From Paulownia fortunei (Eukaryota; Streptophyta; Magnoliopsida; Lamiales; Paulowniaceae), in NCBI GenBank assembly GCA_019321725.1, contig CM033114.1, positions 18,270,278 to 18,334,277 on the forward strand: 64,000 bases of DNA. The letters run 5' to 3'. A program made the position numbers and the translations under genes. Shown piece after piece: positions 25,758 through 37,477 of the stretch. Below the pieces are notes generated by a model. The model saw only the letters and a program-made list of their open reading frames with translations, ran no database searches and had not been told where the DNA came from. The first letter of the stretch is position 1; the number at the start of each line of letters is the position of its first letter.

Positions 25758-27300
25758 TAACGAAGTTCCAATTTTTAAAAGTGGATTGATGCCATAAAAG
25801 ATGAGATGAAATCCATGGATAACAATGACGTTTGGGATCTTGTCGAATTGCCTAAAGGTGCGAAGCCTATTGGTTGCAAATGGATATTAAAACCAAGCGG
25901 GATTCAAAAGGTAATATCGAAAGATATAAAGCACGTCTAGTTGCCAAAGGTTTTACTCAAAAGGAAGGCATTGATTATAAAGAGACTTTCTCTTCAATTT
26001 CATCGAAAGACTCTTTTAGGATCATAATGGCACTTGTAGCTCATTTTGATTTAGAGCTCCATTAGATGGATGTAAAGACAGCGTTTCTAAATGGTGACAT
26101 TGACGAAATGATTTATATGGTGCAACCAGAAAACTTTGTATCTGGAGATCTAAAGAATATGGTTTGCAAATTAAAGAAATCCATCTATGGTCTCAAACAG
26201 GCTTCCCGTCAATGGTATCATAAATTTCATCAAGTCATTATCTCATATGGGTTTGAGGTAAATAAGGTTGATGATTGTGTATACCATAATTCAGTGGGAG
26301 TAAATACATCTTTCTGGTATTATATGTCGATGACATACTGTTAGCCAGCAGCGATATAGGCTTATTGTACGAAACCAAGAGATTTCTGACTAAGAACTTT
26401 GAAATGAAAGATCTTGGGGACGCCTCTTTTGTCTTAAGTATACAGATACATCGAGACCACTCTCGAGGTATCCTTGGGTTATCACAAAAGAGATATATCG
26501 AAAGGGTTCTCAGTAGATTTGGCATGAAAGATTGCACACCGGGAGATACTTCTATTGCTAAAGGAGACAAGTTTAGTCTCAATCAGTACCCCAAAAATGA
26601 GGTTGAAGAAAAAGAGATGCAAAAGATTCCTTATGCGTCAGCTGTATGGAGTCTTATGTATGCTCAAGTGTGTACGCATCCAGATATAGCATTCATAGTA
26701 GGAATATTGGGCAGATATTTAAGTAACCCAGGAATGGATCATTGGAAAGCAGCCAAAAGGGTTATGCGTTATTTGCAGAGAACAAAAGACTATATGCTCA
26801 CTTATCGGAGATCAATTTTTTTGGAGATCATAGGGTATTTTGATTCCGATTTTGCTGGATGCCAAGACAGTAAGAGATCCACTTCGGACTACATTTACCT
26901 GTTAGTTGGAGGAGCTATCTCTTGGAAGAGTGTTAAGCAGACATTCATAGCGCCTTCCACTATGGTAGCTGAATTTATAACCTGTTATGAGGCATCTAAT
27001 CATGGAATATGGTTGCGAAACTTTGTCACTGGGTTGCGTGTTGTGGATGGTATCGAAAGACCATTGAAGATATTTTGTGACAATAAATCGGCTGTGCTAT
27101 ATTCTAATAACAACATAAGCTCCTTGAAGTCGAAGCATATAGACATCAAGTTTCTTGTTGTTAAAGAAAGAATTCAGAGTTGTCAAGGGTCTATAGAACA
27201 TATTGAGACAAACTCCATGATTGCGGATCCGCTCACTAAGGGTTTACCACCTAAAGTGTTTCATGAGCACACTACTCACATGGGTGTTGTATTATTTTGA
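25758..27300 (+). pseudogene. copia reverse transcriptase and RNase H (broken)
   Basis: The RT starts after a stop at 25758. It shifts frame near 25885, has a stop at 26063-26065 and continues with MDVKTAFLNGDID and KSIYGLKQASRQWY. A one-base shift between about 26280 and 26300 separates these parts from the catalytic YVDD (26323-26334), which lies in the frame of the downstream part. From 26323 to 27300 the frame is open. It contains GVLSRFGMKD-like thumb sequence, the RNase H motif FDSDFAGCQDS, ISWKS, the CDNKSA site and the ending ADPLTKGLPPKVF. Confidence 0.92.
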
Positions 27301-27725
27301 TAATATGCATTATTAGTGAGAATTTGTATTTTGATATTCTTTTGGTTTAGACAAAATTTATGTTTATTATCTGCAGAATAAAGAAAATGGTTTATTTTCA
27401 TACTCTGAATTATTTGCAGTTTAGCATGATCTCATAAAGAATAAAGAAGGAGCAGATGGAAATAGCCATGTTTGAGATCACATTGCATGTAATTTTCATG
27501 TTATACATCCATACTCGATCTATGTCATTGAATATGTTAGTGTGGTGACCATTGATGGGTCTAGTTACGAATAAATGTAACGAATGTCGCTTTGATTCCA
27601 TGCTGATATAGGAGATGGACCAGATTATAATTCAGGAGATATTTCAAAGATAGATAGCATTTTATGCACACTTAAGATTTATAATATAATTGTTTACGGT
27701 ATCATATGTAGTCCAAGTGAGAGAT

Positions 27726-28166
27726 TGTTGGAATTAATTTCCTAATATGGACTTACATATTTAAACAACAATTATATTATAGGCAATCTAATTTGATAGA
27801 ATCAAATAAGTAATCTACCATATGAGACTTTAGGAATATTTTTAGGGTATGGACTTTGTAATGTATAGAGACCTAATACTAATCAAATTCAGGATTGATG
27901 GGATTCTCTTTGACCTAGTATATAAAGAACATTATGGGTTATGGTCCCCAAGTCATATCATACAACATTATTCTCCTTCTCTTTCCCATCTTAGAGAGAC
28001 TCATTGAGTATTTTAAGTTGATTTGATTGTGGAAGACGCATACCCCGATTGCTTTCATTGCCATGGATTCAGGTACACTTCCGATTTAGAATTAAAGTAT
28101 TTTTTGATAATTTACATGACAATTCTGGATTATGATTATTGAATCATACTATATTAGAATCTAATA
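27726..28166 (+). repeat. copia 3' LTR
   Basis: About 441 bp, starting TGTTGGAATT and ending TCTAATA. The expected terminal CA has mutated to TA. It is otherwise co-linear with the 5' LTR. Confidence 0.92.
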
Positions 28167-28495
28167 GTCCAAACTGTAGCCACGTCAATTGAACCTTGAG
28201 TGTTATATCCGATATATTATTCAACATCTGTCTCTTGTAAATATTTTACTTAAATATTTATACATTAAATAATATATATATATATATATATATATAATCC
28301 ACGATTGTCAAACTTCATGGATGGATTAAAATCTTGCAATAGTAAATTATTTAATCAAGAATGAAGATAAAAATTAATTTCCATTAAACGCACATCTTCT
28401 TCACATAATAACTAATTAAGGTTCCATGATCTCCATAATGCATGCACAAATACATAAATTAGGCCTATATCTGGTCTTCTGACAAAAGATGGTGA
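28167..28495. other. Spacer with (TA)n run
   Basis: Spacer between the copia 3' LTR and the 3' end of the defensin-like gene. It contains a (TA)n run at about 28268-28297 and presumably the 3' untranslated region of that gene. Confidence 0.5.
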
Positions 28496-28737
28496 TCATG
28501 TTTGTTTTGGTGGAGATTGACCACAACTCTTAAAGCAGATGCACTCCCGAAAAATCCCTTCACATTTGCCATCCTCAAAACCTTCCTGCTCACACGTAGT
28601 GAGACAGTTCCTCTCGATTATGCATGGCCCTCTGAACAGCTTACTCGCTGATGAACATAGCTTGGCTTCACCATGTATCATGTCATCCACTGCCATTATA
28701 TTTCACCACCACCATTGAGCCCAAAATGCTTCAAGCA

Positions 28738-28806
<69 letters not shown>

Positions 28807-29585
28807 ATTTTTGCATGTGAAAGTAGATCGAGCAAATATATATGGTACTTTGGAACCTCTATTGCAGTTTGTATTTTATTTGAAATATAATACGAGATGT
28901 AATACTAATTATAGTAGAAGATTCAAATTCTGCATATGAATTCTCTATTTAGGTTTTACAAAGTTTTACAAGGAACAACTTATATTATGATCAGGTGTCA
29001 TATAATTTTTCTTAAATTGTTGAGTTCTATGTAGATGTAAAATATTTTATACAAGAAGTATAATGTTGTTTCATACATTTGGATAAAACAGCACTGTTGA
29101 ACATAACTCTTTGTTTCGTTCTTGATTGTACTTAATTGCTACATTAGGTTAAATTCCACTCTTTGTTCACTCATAAAACATTAGAGCTTGAAATATTGCA
29201 TAATACTCCTCTTTTTGTCCCTATGCTTGAATGCTCTTTAATTTGATTTGACAATAAACAATAAGTGAAAGTTTGAAAAAAAAAATTATTCATCTTCACC
29301 ATTTTATTCTCATAGTAATGATTGAAAAATCTTGTTCAAAAATTAACACTCTCCAAAAAGCAATGGTAATATGAAAAATAATCATGTTGAAAAGAATGGA
29401 AGATGCATATAATGGAAATTGTATGGAGAACCATTTTCATCTTGCAGCTAAGGTGATCAAATCAAACAAGAAATGTGCCCCCCATGCACCCCACCCCACA
29501 CACACATAGAGAGACAGATAGATCACTTACAGGAAATGAAGAGGAGAAAGAAGAACATCATAGTACCAAAGAACTTTCTCTCCAT
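28496..29585 (-). CDS. Plant defensin-like (gamma-thionin) peptide, two exons
   Basis: Exon 1 is 29585-29531 and exon 2 is 28689-28496. The donor is CCT|GTAAGTG and the acceptor TGGCAG, with a phase-1 junction, giving 82 residues. Exon 1 encodes a signal peptide starting MERKFFG and running into an FFFLLF core. Exon 2 holds the mature peptide, with eight Cys at 30, 41, 47, 51, 61, 68, 70 and 74. The spacing C-x10-C-x5-C-x3-C-x9-C-x6-C-x1-C-x3-C is that of the defensin CS-alpha-beta fold with four disulphides. The gamma-core Gly is at GKC. The intron position at the end of the signal region is usual for the family. Such peptides are secreted and often antifungal, but some act in reproduction or signalling; this one is quite acidic for an antimicrobial defensin. 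A TATA box lies about 85 bp upstream. The gene looks intact. Confidence 0.85.
28746..28803. repeat. Compound (TA)n(TG)n microsatellite in defensin intron
   Basis: About 14 TA units followed by about 15 TG units, within the 841-bp intron, near its 3' end on the gene's strand (about 57 bases from the acceptor). Likely to vary in length between individuals. Confidence 0.92.
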
Positions 29586-29665
29586 TAAATTAACTCTAAA
29601 AATACCTTCAATTCTTTTCTTAGTTTTTGAAACTCAATGATAGAATGGTTTCAATCACAAGAACT

Positions 29666-29674
29666 CTATTTATA
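29666..29674 (-). promoter_or_regulatory. TATA box of defensin-like gene
   Basis: TATAAATAG on the minus strand, about 81-90 bases upstream of the start codon at 29585. This leaves room for a 5' leader of about 50 bases. Confidence 0.65.
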
Positions 29675-31963
29675 GGGGGCACCATAAACAACACTCTTAT
29701 CACCTCTTTACGTTCATTTTTCAAAATATTCCTTTAGCAAGGAAAAAAAAAACCATTAAATGATCCTCTTAACAGATCACTTGTTGCTAGCTTTTGGGTG
29801 GGAGATTTGTCAAAATTGCAAATCATTTTAGGACCCATATTTGTTTTTGTTCTGACTTTTGTTTTGGGATATGAATCATTTAATGTCATAGCTATCTCAA
29901 TTACTATTGAGCTAAAGTTTGAAAAATGTTTTGTTGATAAATCATAGCATTAATTGTGGAGTTCCTAGGGCACATGTTAGGTTGAGTATTTATTGTAGTG
30001 ATAAATGTTATAATTGTTAACAATGCTCCTATTCAAATATGTTGGTAAACATGAATTTTATGCACACATAATCACATAATTGAGGTAATAAGAAGTGGGT
30101 TCAGTATTCTTATATACAGTGAAATTATGTCGATCTATATATCCTGGATCAAAAGTTCACTTATAAATCATGTTCTAATTGAACACAAATATATCCATAA
30201 TCAATGGCACATCACGCACACACCTTTAAGAACAAGTCCATAAGCTATCACATATCACTTACACACCTCTACTTTTATTTGCGATGATGAATAATTATTA
30301 GAATTAAACACTTGCTTTCAGTTTTTTCCGAGAATATTTAATTCTATCTGCAGTTATGACTTTTTATAAACAGGCATATATCTCTTCGTACAAAAAAGAA
30401 TTTCATTTCAATTAGAAATTCTGAATCCCAAAGTCGTGGAATTAACATTCATATAAAAAATTAAATGCTAATTGCTAATTGGATCGTGATTCAAAATCCA
30501 ACCTAATTTTTCAACAAAATAATTAAATTACTAACAATTGTCTGAACATCACATTTTTCATTGGGACGAGGACATTTATTATGTAAAATAGCCCAGCCAA
30601 CAAGCTTGAAATGAGGATGCTTGGCTGGTGTGGGATTGAGAATGGAATTGAGACTGTTTGTAGGGGGCCACGTAGTTTGAATAATTGAATCCATGATTGA
30701 ATTTAAAAACTGAAGATTAAATGCTAGCTCGTACGAATTTGAATATTGACTTGGAAATTGAAACCCCATTTGTGGGTTTGAAATTTGAGAAGTTCGTTAG
30801 CCCAACGAAGGGATGTCAATCAAAATCGAGAAACCCAAATTTACCCACGACTTGAATTAAACGAGTATTTCAACTTATATCAAATTCAAAATAGAAAATT
30901 AAAACCGAGTCTGCAAACTTCTCTCGTTGACATGAGAATTGAGATAATGGTTAAAATATGCTAAAAATAGAGTTGGTCCTTTTGAAGGGGATGGAGGTTG
31001 AAAATGGTGGTCTAGTAGTGTCAATAAGAAAACTACTGATATTATTTTAAATAACGTCCATCTTTGAAAAAAAAATTCATAATTGTACCGACATATTCCA
31101 CAAACACCATAATAACCCTACATTACTTAAACTAGACAATTAATTTTGTTGATTCATCGTATTTACTCTCTTCAATCTCTTTTATTTCCGTCTTTGGTGG
31201 ACAACTTGAGCTTCAAATGTGATCTGATGTACCCATATCCAGCACCCTGACAGTATTTCGTGATTTTAGGTGTATTGAATTCCCATTTATATTTTGACTT
31301 CGAATTGAGGCATCATCACTATGAAACATGTTCATTTGCTAGGATTATTTTAACTATATATATATATATATTAATATGTTCGATTTTCAACATAAATCAA
31401 GAATTTTCAATCCAATACTTTGATCTACGAATTATATCTGGATTGGCTTGCAAAGCGTTGGGATTGTCCAACAAAAATTCTCAAACGTTCAAATCAGTAA
31501 GTATTTGAAGAGAATTAATCAATCACTCAATCATAACGTGTATGTAATATCAAGAACCTACCTTATGATCAGTGAGTAATATATATAGCATGCAAGTAAA
31601 ATAGTAATTGATACCAATAAATATTCTATTAGCTTATTGGATAATTCTAATTCGATAAATTTTTCATGAATTGAGGAATTTATATGAGGTAGAATTTCTT
31701 TTTCTTATCCAGAACTTGGCATAATAGAGTAGGATTCTATTTTCATTGAACCCAAGCTGAGTTTATCAGTTTTGATCTATCTAGAACAATTCGGACCACG
31801 TTAGCTCAGACCTATCTAAATATATATGTATGATCTATGGCACGTCAGGTAGGATTTATATAAGGTCAGATCAATTTAGGTCAGTTGTTCCAAAAAGTGC
31901 TAATTCCAAATAATTCAAATATGGCCAAAATACTAAGTTTCAATAACCCGGTCTAATTTAAGA

Positions 31964-32008
<45 letters not shown>

Positions 32009-32490
32009 AATTTATAATAGCTTTACAGTAAATTTAAGCACAGATTTAAGCACAACCTATTAATGATATATTAGTAGAAACTATGAGAACATTTGCTTTT
32101 TATTTTGAGTGTTATGGGAGAAATATTTTAAAAAAATATGTTTTAAAAGAAAATGTGATATATGTTCGGTTTTATTTTAAAGTATAATTATGAATATATT
32201 TAAAAAGAGGAGATTATTTTGGACAATAATATATAATTCTATTTTAAGAGAATAAATATAGAAATCAAAATGAGACCAAACATAGCCTACCATGTTACAC
32301 AACTCCCACAACACATAAAGTAAAACTTTGTAGGATGTTTACAAAACAACCTTAGCTGTTTCAAAATTGAGATTTGAAACCTCATTTGTCCTTCACTAGG
32401 AAAAAAAGAAACACCATTAATCCTTGTCAATTGTCATTATCCTATGGGAAACATGTCCATATGCTTCTTCAATCTTTCCCACTTCGAAAA
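29675..32490. other. Intergenic
   Basis: No supported gene. A frame at 30503-30769 (-, 88 codons) has no domain. There is a (TA)n run at 31966-32006. A stretch at about 32060-32290 ends in GAGACCAAACATAGCC, the same word as one end of the MITE at 62799-63175, so a degraded relative may lie here. Confidence 0.5.
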
Positions 32491-32497
32491 CTCCCAA

Positions 32498-32565
32498 CCC
32501 CCCCCCCCCTCCTCTCCTCTCCTCTCCTCTCCTCTCCTCTCCTCTCTCTCTCTCACACACACACA
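32498..32565. repeat. C12-(TCTCC)n-(TC)n-(AC)n tract in 5' leader
   Basis: An unbroken run of four simple-sequence blocks ends about 12 bases before the start codon at 32578, so it is almost certainly in the 5' UTR or core promoter. Pyrimidine-rich leaders like this are common near plant transcription starts. No TATA box is obvious. Confidence 0.9.
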
Positions 32566-32577
32566 AAGTAGCAACTA

Positions 32578-33072
32578 ATGGCTTCAAAATCCAAGTTAGA
32601 TCCACCAGAAACTTTCTCTGATCTTCCACCTGAGTCCTTCTGGGTTCCGAGAGACGACGAACAAGACTGGTTTGATCGCAATGCCGTAATGCAGCGCAAA
32701 ACGTCGTTGAAGCTCGGCTTCAACAGGGACTTCAACTCGTTTCCTCATCGCTCCGACGGCCCTTCGAACAGAAAACTAGCCAGAGCATCAGTTTTTGGAT
32801 TCCCCAAAGCTCAGAAATCTTATGGGGCTGACGGGAATCTGCCAGAGAAGAAACCTGGCAGGTTGTTGTTCAGAAGCCGGTCCGAACCGGGAGGGAAGTC
32901 CGTGACACAGGTGCATGAACCGGGTTCGCCACGGGTCTCTTGTACCGGGAGGGTCGGGTTCAAGAGTGGTGATGGTAAGAAAACAGGGTTCTCGAGGCTT
33001 TTCAGTTCTTTGTTTGGAGCCGGGTCTGGAAAAAATCGATCTCGTAAAAGAGGAAACGGCATTGTTCGTTAA
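32578..33072 (+). CDS. Plant protein of unknown function, basic, 164 aa (possible frameshift)
   Basis: Single exon from ATG 32578. The N-terminus has the run LPPESFWVPRDDEQDWFDRN followed by AVMQRKTSLKLGF, which I recall from a family of small plant proteins without assigned function. The middle is rich in Ser/Arg/Lys/Gly, with SPRVSCTGRV and KKTGFSRLFSSLF, and the end is very basic (KNRSRKRGN), suggesting a nuclear or nucleic-acid-associated protein; this is inference. The stop at 33070-33072 may be secondary. A run of six A (33030-33035) precedes it, and the next frame continues with GLVAAKRFESG. My memory of relatives is that they end in a similar G-(V/L)-KRF-SGR segment. That frame then meets a good donor TCAG|GTAAGT at 33131/33132, or stops at about 33202. 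Confidence 0.75.
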   Translation: MASKSKLDPPETFSDLPPESFWVPRDDEQDWFDRNAVMQRKTSLKLGFNRDFNSFPHRSDGPSNRKLARASVFGFPKAQKSYGADGNLPEKKPGRLLFRSRSEPGGKSVTQVHEPGSPRVSCTGRVGFKSGDGKKTGFSRLFSSLFGAGSGKNRSRKRGNGIVR

Positions 33073-33202
33073 ACTGGAGATCGGCCCGGACAGACCGGCC
33101 GGTCTGGTGGCTGCTAAGCGGTTCGAATCAGGTAAGTGGTCAAATGGTGGGGGCGCCAATGATCTTGATTGGTCTTTGTATATAAATATAAAATGCATGT
33201 AA

Positions 33203-36200
33203 TTTTCACTCGGACCACATTTTTCACACAAAAATTATGAAATAGTATTTTTTTCTGATTAAAAAATGAAAATTTTCTTTTTTGGTCTTTCTTATATGTT
33301 ATAATTCCTAATTCGTAAAAGGAGGCTCGTAGGGTTGTATACTTGACCATTTATGTGATTAATTTTGTCGTGATAGATTAAGAAATTCTTCGAATTTGAG
33401 AATAGATTACTCATTTTTTGTTTTAAAATGGCCGTAGCAGAAAGACTTTATGATTGAATATTATTTTGAAGAATAACGAAAGAATAATTATGTAGCCAAT
33501 ATGGTTCAGAATTAACTAAAAAAACTTAATTGAAGATGAGATTCCAATAAATTAAAAATAGTTGATGTAACAAGTACAAAGTATATAACTAGTGTTCTTT
33601 GATCAAGCAATTGGTTTGATGGAGTAGGAGCTAGAGTTCAAACATTTTAATATGCTCTTTGGATGGAGTAGTACAAATGAAGTTAAATCAGTAATGGAGT
33701 TAGAAAATTGAATTTGGAAGGGCAAAAATAATTTTTTTTATTAAAAATAGTAGGTAAAAATATATTTTTAATTATTTAGGTGATAAAATTTTAAAATTTA
33801 ATAATTATATATATATAATTTATTCTAATTTAAAAAAATATATAAGAGGGGGGTGGCCGCCACCGCCCCATCCCCTTGACTCCGTCTCTGATTGTTATTT
33901 ATATATGTTGAATTGTTTCCTTTTTTTTCTTGAAGCAAATAATTGATAAGAATTTCATAATTCCATTTTTTTAAAAAAATTGGTTTTCTCCTCATCTTTA
34001 TAAGATGTTTTGTGTTTTGTTTTCTTATTCAGAGAGTAAATCTTCAAAATAGGGATTCCTTCCTTCTAAAAATAAAATTCAATATTTTTTTCCAAAGCTA
34101 GCAATCTAGTTCAGAGATAGGGTTTCCTAGGAACTTTCTCTGAAAATGCCCAAACAAATTGGTTTCGTGAAACACAATCTTCACAGAATAAGTATTCATC
34201 TAACGCGGCAGCATAGATGTTTTATATATGCTTACACTTGTTACTCTCCAAAGGAATGATTGACAATTGAGAGTTAAAAATGTCCCATTTAGAATTTATG
34301 TGGGAAAAAATCAAAATATTTTTCCATATATATATATACACATATAGAAACGATAAATTTAAGACAAATGGACTAAAAATAATTCTCGTTATCCTATGTA
34401 GATATGCAAAGTGCAAAAAGATTCCACTATGAGGAAATAAGAACAAGAAAAAAAAAACTATTTCCATCAATAGGTGAAGGCACATGTCTAAGGTTTGGGT
34501 TCAGTGGAATTTGAGTAAATCATATATGAAGTGAATTATATGTTTTATGTGATTGTTGTGCAATATTATTTGATTTGTTGAATTTAACTCAATTCGATTT
34601 GAACAAGAAATTTTTATTATTACGATTATTGTGACCCTCTAATGCAACTAGAACAACGGGAAAATTGCACTTTTAATCATAATAGATCATAGGTGTTGCA
34701 ATGTCGATAGCACGTTTTGAAAAAAAATCTTAATTCCATTTATATATCAGCATTTCATTGTAGTTCTAGTCCTAATGTTAAGTTTTCGTTGGAAAAAATT
34801 ATTTGTGCCGTTAAGTCATCAAATTGTAGGTAAAATTGTATGAGATTTCATTTTCTGGATGAGCATTATGAGCTTTTAGGCCATAAAACTTATTCTGCAG
34901 CCATTTTTCACCATTTTCATCAGCAAATAGTCCCAAAAAAAAAAATCTTATAAGAAAAATATTTTTATCAACGCAGTCAAATATATTAATTATATATATG
35001 TATATATACATGTATTTTTATGAATGCTCTTTGTTACATACATTTTCCTCAGTTTCCTTTTTTCAAAAGAAGAAATAACCAAATTTATACATACGATAGT
35101 GGAATGTGTCTTTGAATTAGCATCAAAAGTTATGTCATTTTTACATTAATTTTGACAAATTTAATTACATTGGATATCACAATAAATATATTTCTCAATA
35201 ACTTAATATTCACTATTAAATCTCATGTGCCATATTTTTTTATAGTATTATTCATTGTGATTCTTTTATAGGGGGTGTTCAAGTTCAATAAACCGATAGA
35301 ATCTAATCAAATTTAACAACTCCATATGTACTGAAATTGAACTCAAAATTTCAATTTGTTTTTTTGTTATTGTTTTCATAAAAAATACGATATTCAATTT
35401 GATTTTAATTTTTAATTGTGATTTACCAAACCGTACGATATAAATAATTTTTATGTAATATCCTTATATTTATTAATTATTTGTATACTATTTTATTTTT
35501 TAACTCACCAAAATTAAATAATAATAATAATAAATCAGAAATATGATTATGATTTTGTTATCTAATTTTTTACCCATTGTATTTTTTTAAAAAAAATATC
35601 AACTAACCAAATTATTGAACCGAAAAAACAAAAAAAAAAAAGTTTGGTAATAACCTTAATCACTTTGGAATTTTGTATAGTATTTTGGTGTGTCAAATTT
35701 TTTATTTATTGAAATTGTAGTTCTATTCAATTTGATTTTGCCTACTTAAGAACATATATATATTTAATATCACTACTTCACTTATTTAAAATTACATTCT
35801 ACAAAAAGAAGTTATTTATTCAGGAAATTTTCAGTCGAGCAACTTTTCCACAGTGGTAGATGATTCTTGATTGCATTAATGAAGACGTTTTTCCTACAAG
35901 ATTCCTATTTTTCTTTTTTGGGGGGATTATTTGTAAGTGAAAATGATTAAGATGGCTAAAAAATGAGTTTTTTAGTAATTTTTCCTCCAAAATTGAAGTC
36001 ACGACAATTTTTATCTCTATTTGGTGACTTAACGGCACAAATAGCCATTTCCATCCAAAACATCAATATTGCAATGGAAAACAGATTTCTGTAACTAAAT
36101 TTATTTTTTAAAAAAAGTAAAGAACCAAAATTGCATTATCACATCAATTCTGGGATTAAAGTGAAACTCTTGCAAGAGCATGTTAAAAAGGAACAAATAT

Positions 36201-37400
36201 AAGCCCAACCTAATCCAAACATCTAGGTCCAAATTAGACCCACATTCTAACTCATTTTTATTTTTTTTTCTTTTTGTGCTGAAATTTTTATGGGTCATAA
36301 ATATTATCTGTAGTATATAATTCATCTTAAAAGTTAATGATTTGTTCATAACAGCTTATAATTGGTTGGATAAGATTTCGCAGCATTAACTTTTTTAAGG
36401 ATAATATAATGCTACAACTAATGTATCATTTATCGGGTATTTGTATAATGAACAAGTGTCTCATTTTATTGAAAATGACATATATATATGAAATAACATA
36501 TTTATTCATCATCCATATACCTAGTGTATTATCCACCAAATATAATATTTTAAAAATATTTTTTAAGATGTGAGAACGTCTAAAAACCCCTTATTTCCTT
36601 AAAACAAGGCACATTTAATTTGCAATAATCTCTCTCTCTCTCTCTTTTTTTTTAAGGAAGCCATCATATCTACATATTATATCAAAAATTAAATAATGAT
36701 AACCAATAAGTCTTTTTTAACATATAATAATGTATTTAATTTAGATATTTCATATAACAATAGACCAAATACTTGGAACTCAAATCCAAATCCACTCGAT
36801 GAAAAAGTGGGTTGTGCATTTATGCAGAAGGACTAGAATCCCTTTCAAGAAAAAATCCTCCCAAGCATGAGAACATGCACAGTTAGTGAATTGTGCTATG
36901 AAGCTGGCCGAAGTCCGCAGCCAGTTCAAGTACAGCCCCTGAAATTAGATTCAAAGTTTCATACTATTATTACATTTAACGCTAATGTTGCAGTTGAAAA
37001 TTGAATAAGAAACTGTAGCACTTGGCAATCACAGCTGCAAAGCAATTGCAACAATTACAAGACAAAGGCACACCACAATTTTACACCCAATATTGGATCT
37101 TGCTACCTTCTGAGGGGCAAATCAAGGGGCATGCAGCTTCTAGATTTTGGCCAAATTTGCCGATTCGTCATTGGATTTGATATAGAACAAGAATCTTGAA
37201 ATCCAGAACCTTGTTACATTGACTAATTGAAAGATGAACATCAAAAAGAAACAGACATCAGCGGAAATGAATAGCTCCTGAATGACATCAAACTAAACCA
37301 GAAGAGAGACAGTGCTAACATCGTGCCAACAACCAAATTATCGTGGAATTGTCTAAATAGAGTTCAGTACATGCAAATGCTGACAGCCAAACTCAACTAA
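33203..37400. other. Intergenic, AT-rich
   Basis: No supported gene. About 33670-33895 holds a dispersed repeat fragment (AAAATTTTAAAATTTAATAATT, then GGTGGCCGCCACCGCCCC), related to 8640-8750. Small frames at 34222-34485, 34811-35011, 35820-36038 and 36101-36349 (all -) carry no domain. The last part (from about 36800) is less AT-rich and may include the ferredoxin 3' untranslated region. Confidence 0.5.
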
Positions 37401-37477
37401 TTTATCTTGCAGGAAGAAATATTTCGGATCGATCTGAATACAACATTACTTCTGGATTACACTGAATTGTTAACCTG

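Larger units (their letters stand above)
21441..28166 (+). mobile_element. Ty1/copia LTR retrotransposon, complete structure, inactivated
   Basis: Structure in order: 5' LTR, primer-binding site, about 1.35 kb leader, gag, protease, integrase, reverse transcriptase, RNase H, a purine-rich run (CCAAGTGAGAGAT) and 3' LTR. The order integrase before reverse transcriptase is diagnostic of copia. Flanking pentamers GTTTA and GTCCA agree only as GTYYA. The polyprotein has at least eight in-frame stops and several frameshifts, so the element cannot move on its own. It inserted between gene-poor sequence on the left and the defensin-like gene on the right. Confidence 0.95.

Noticed and set aside
30503..30769. 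88-codon frame (-)
   Set aside because: Asn/Pro/Ile-rich without motif, signal peptide or splice context; no reason to prefer it over chance.
32788..33231. 147-codon frame antisense to the unknown-function gene
   Set aside because: Pro/Arg-rich shadow of a GC-rich coding region. The sense frame has the recognisable N-terminal motif.
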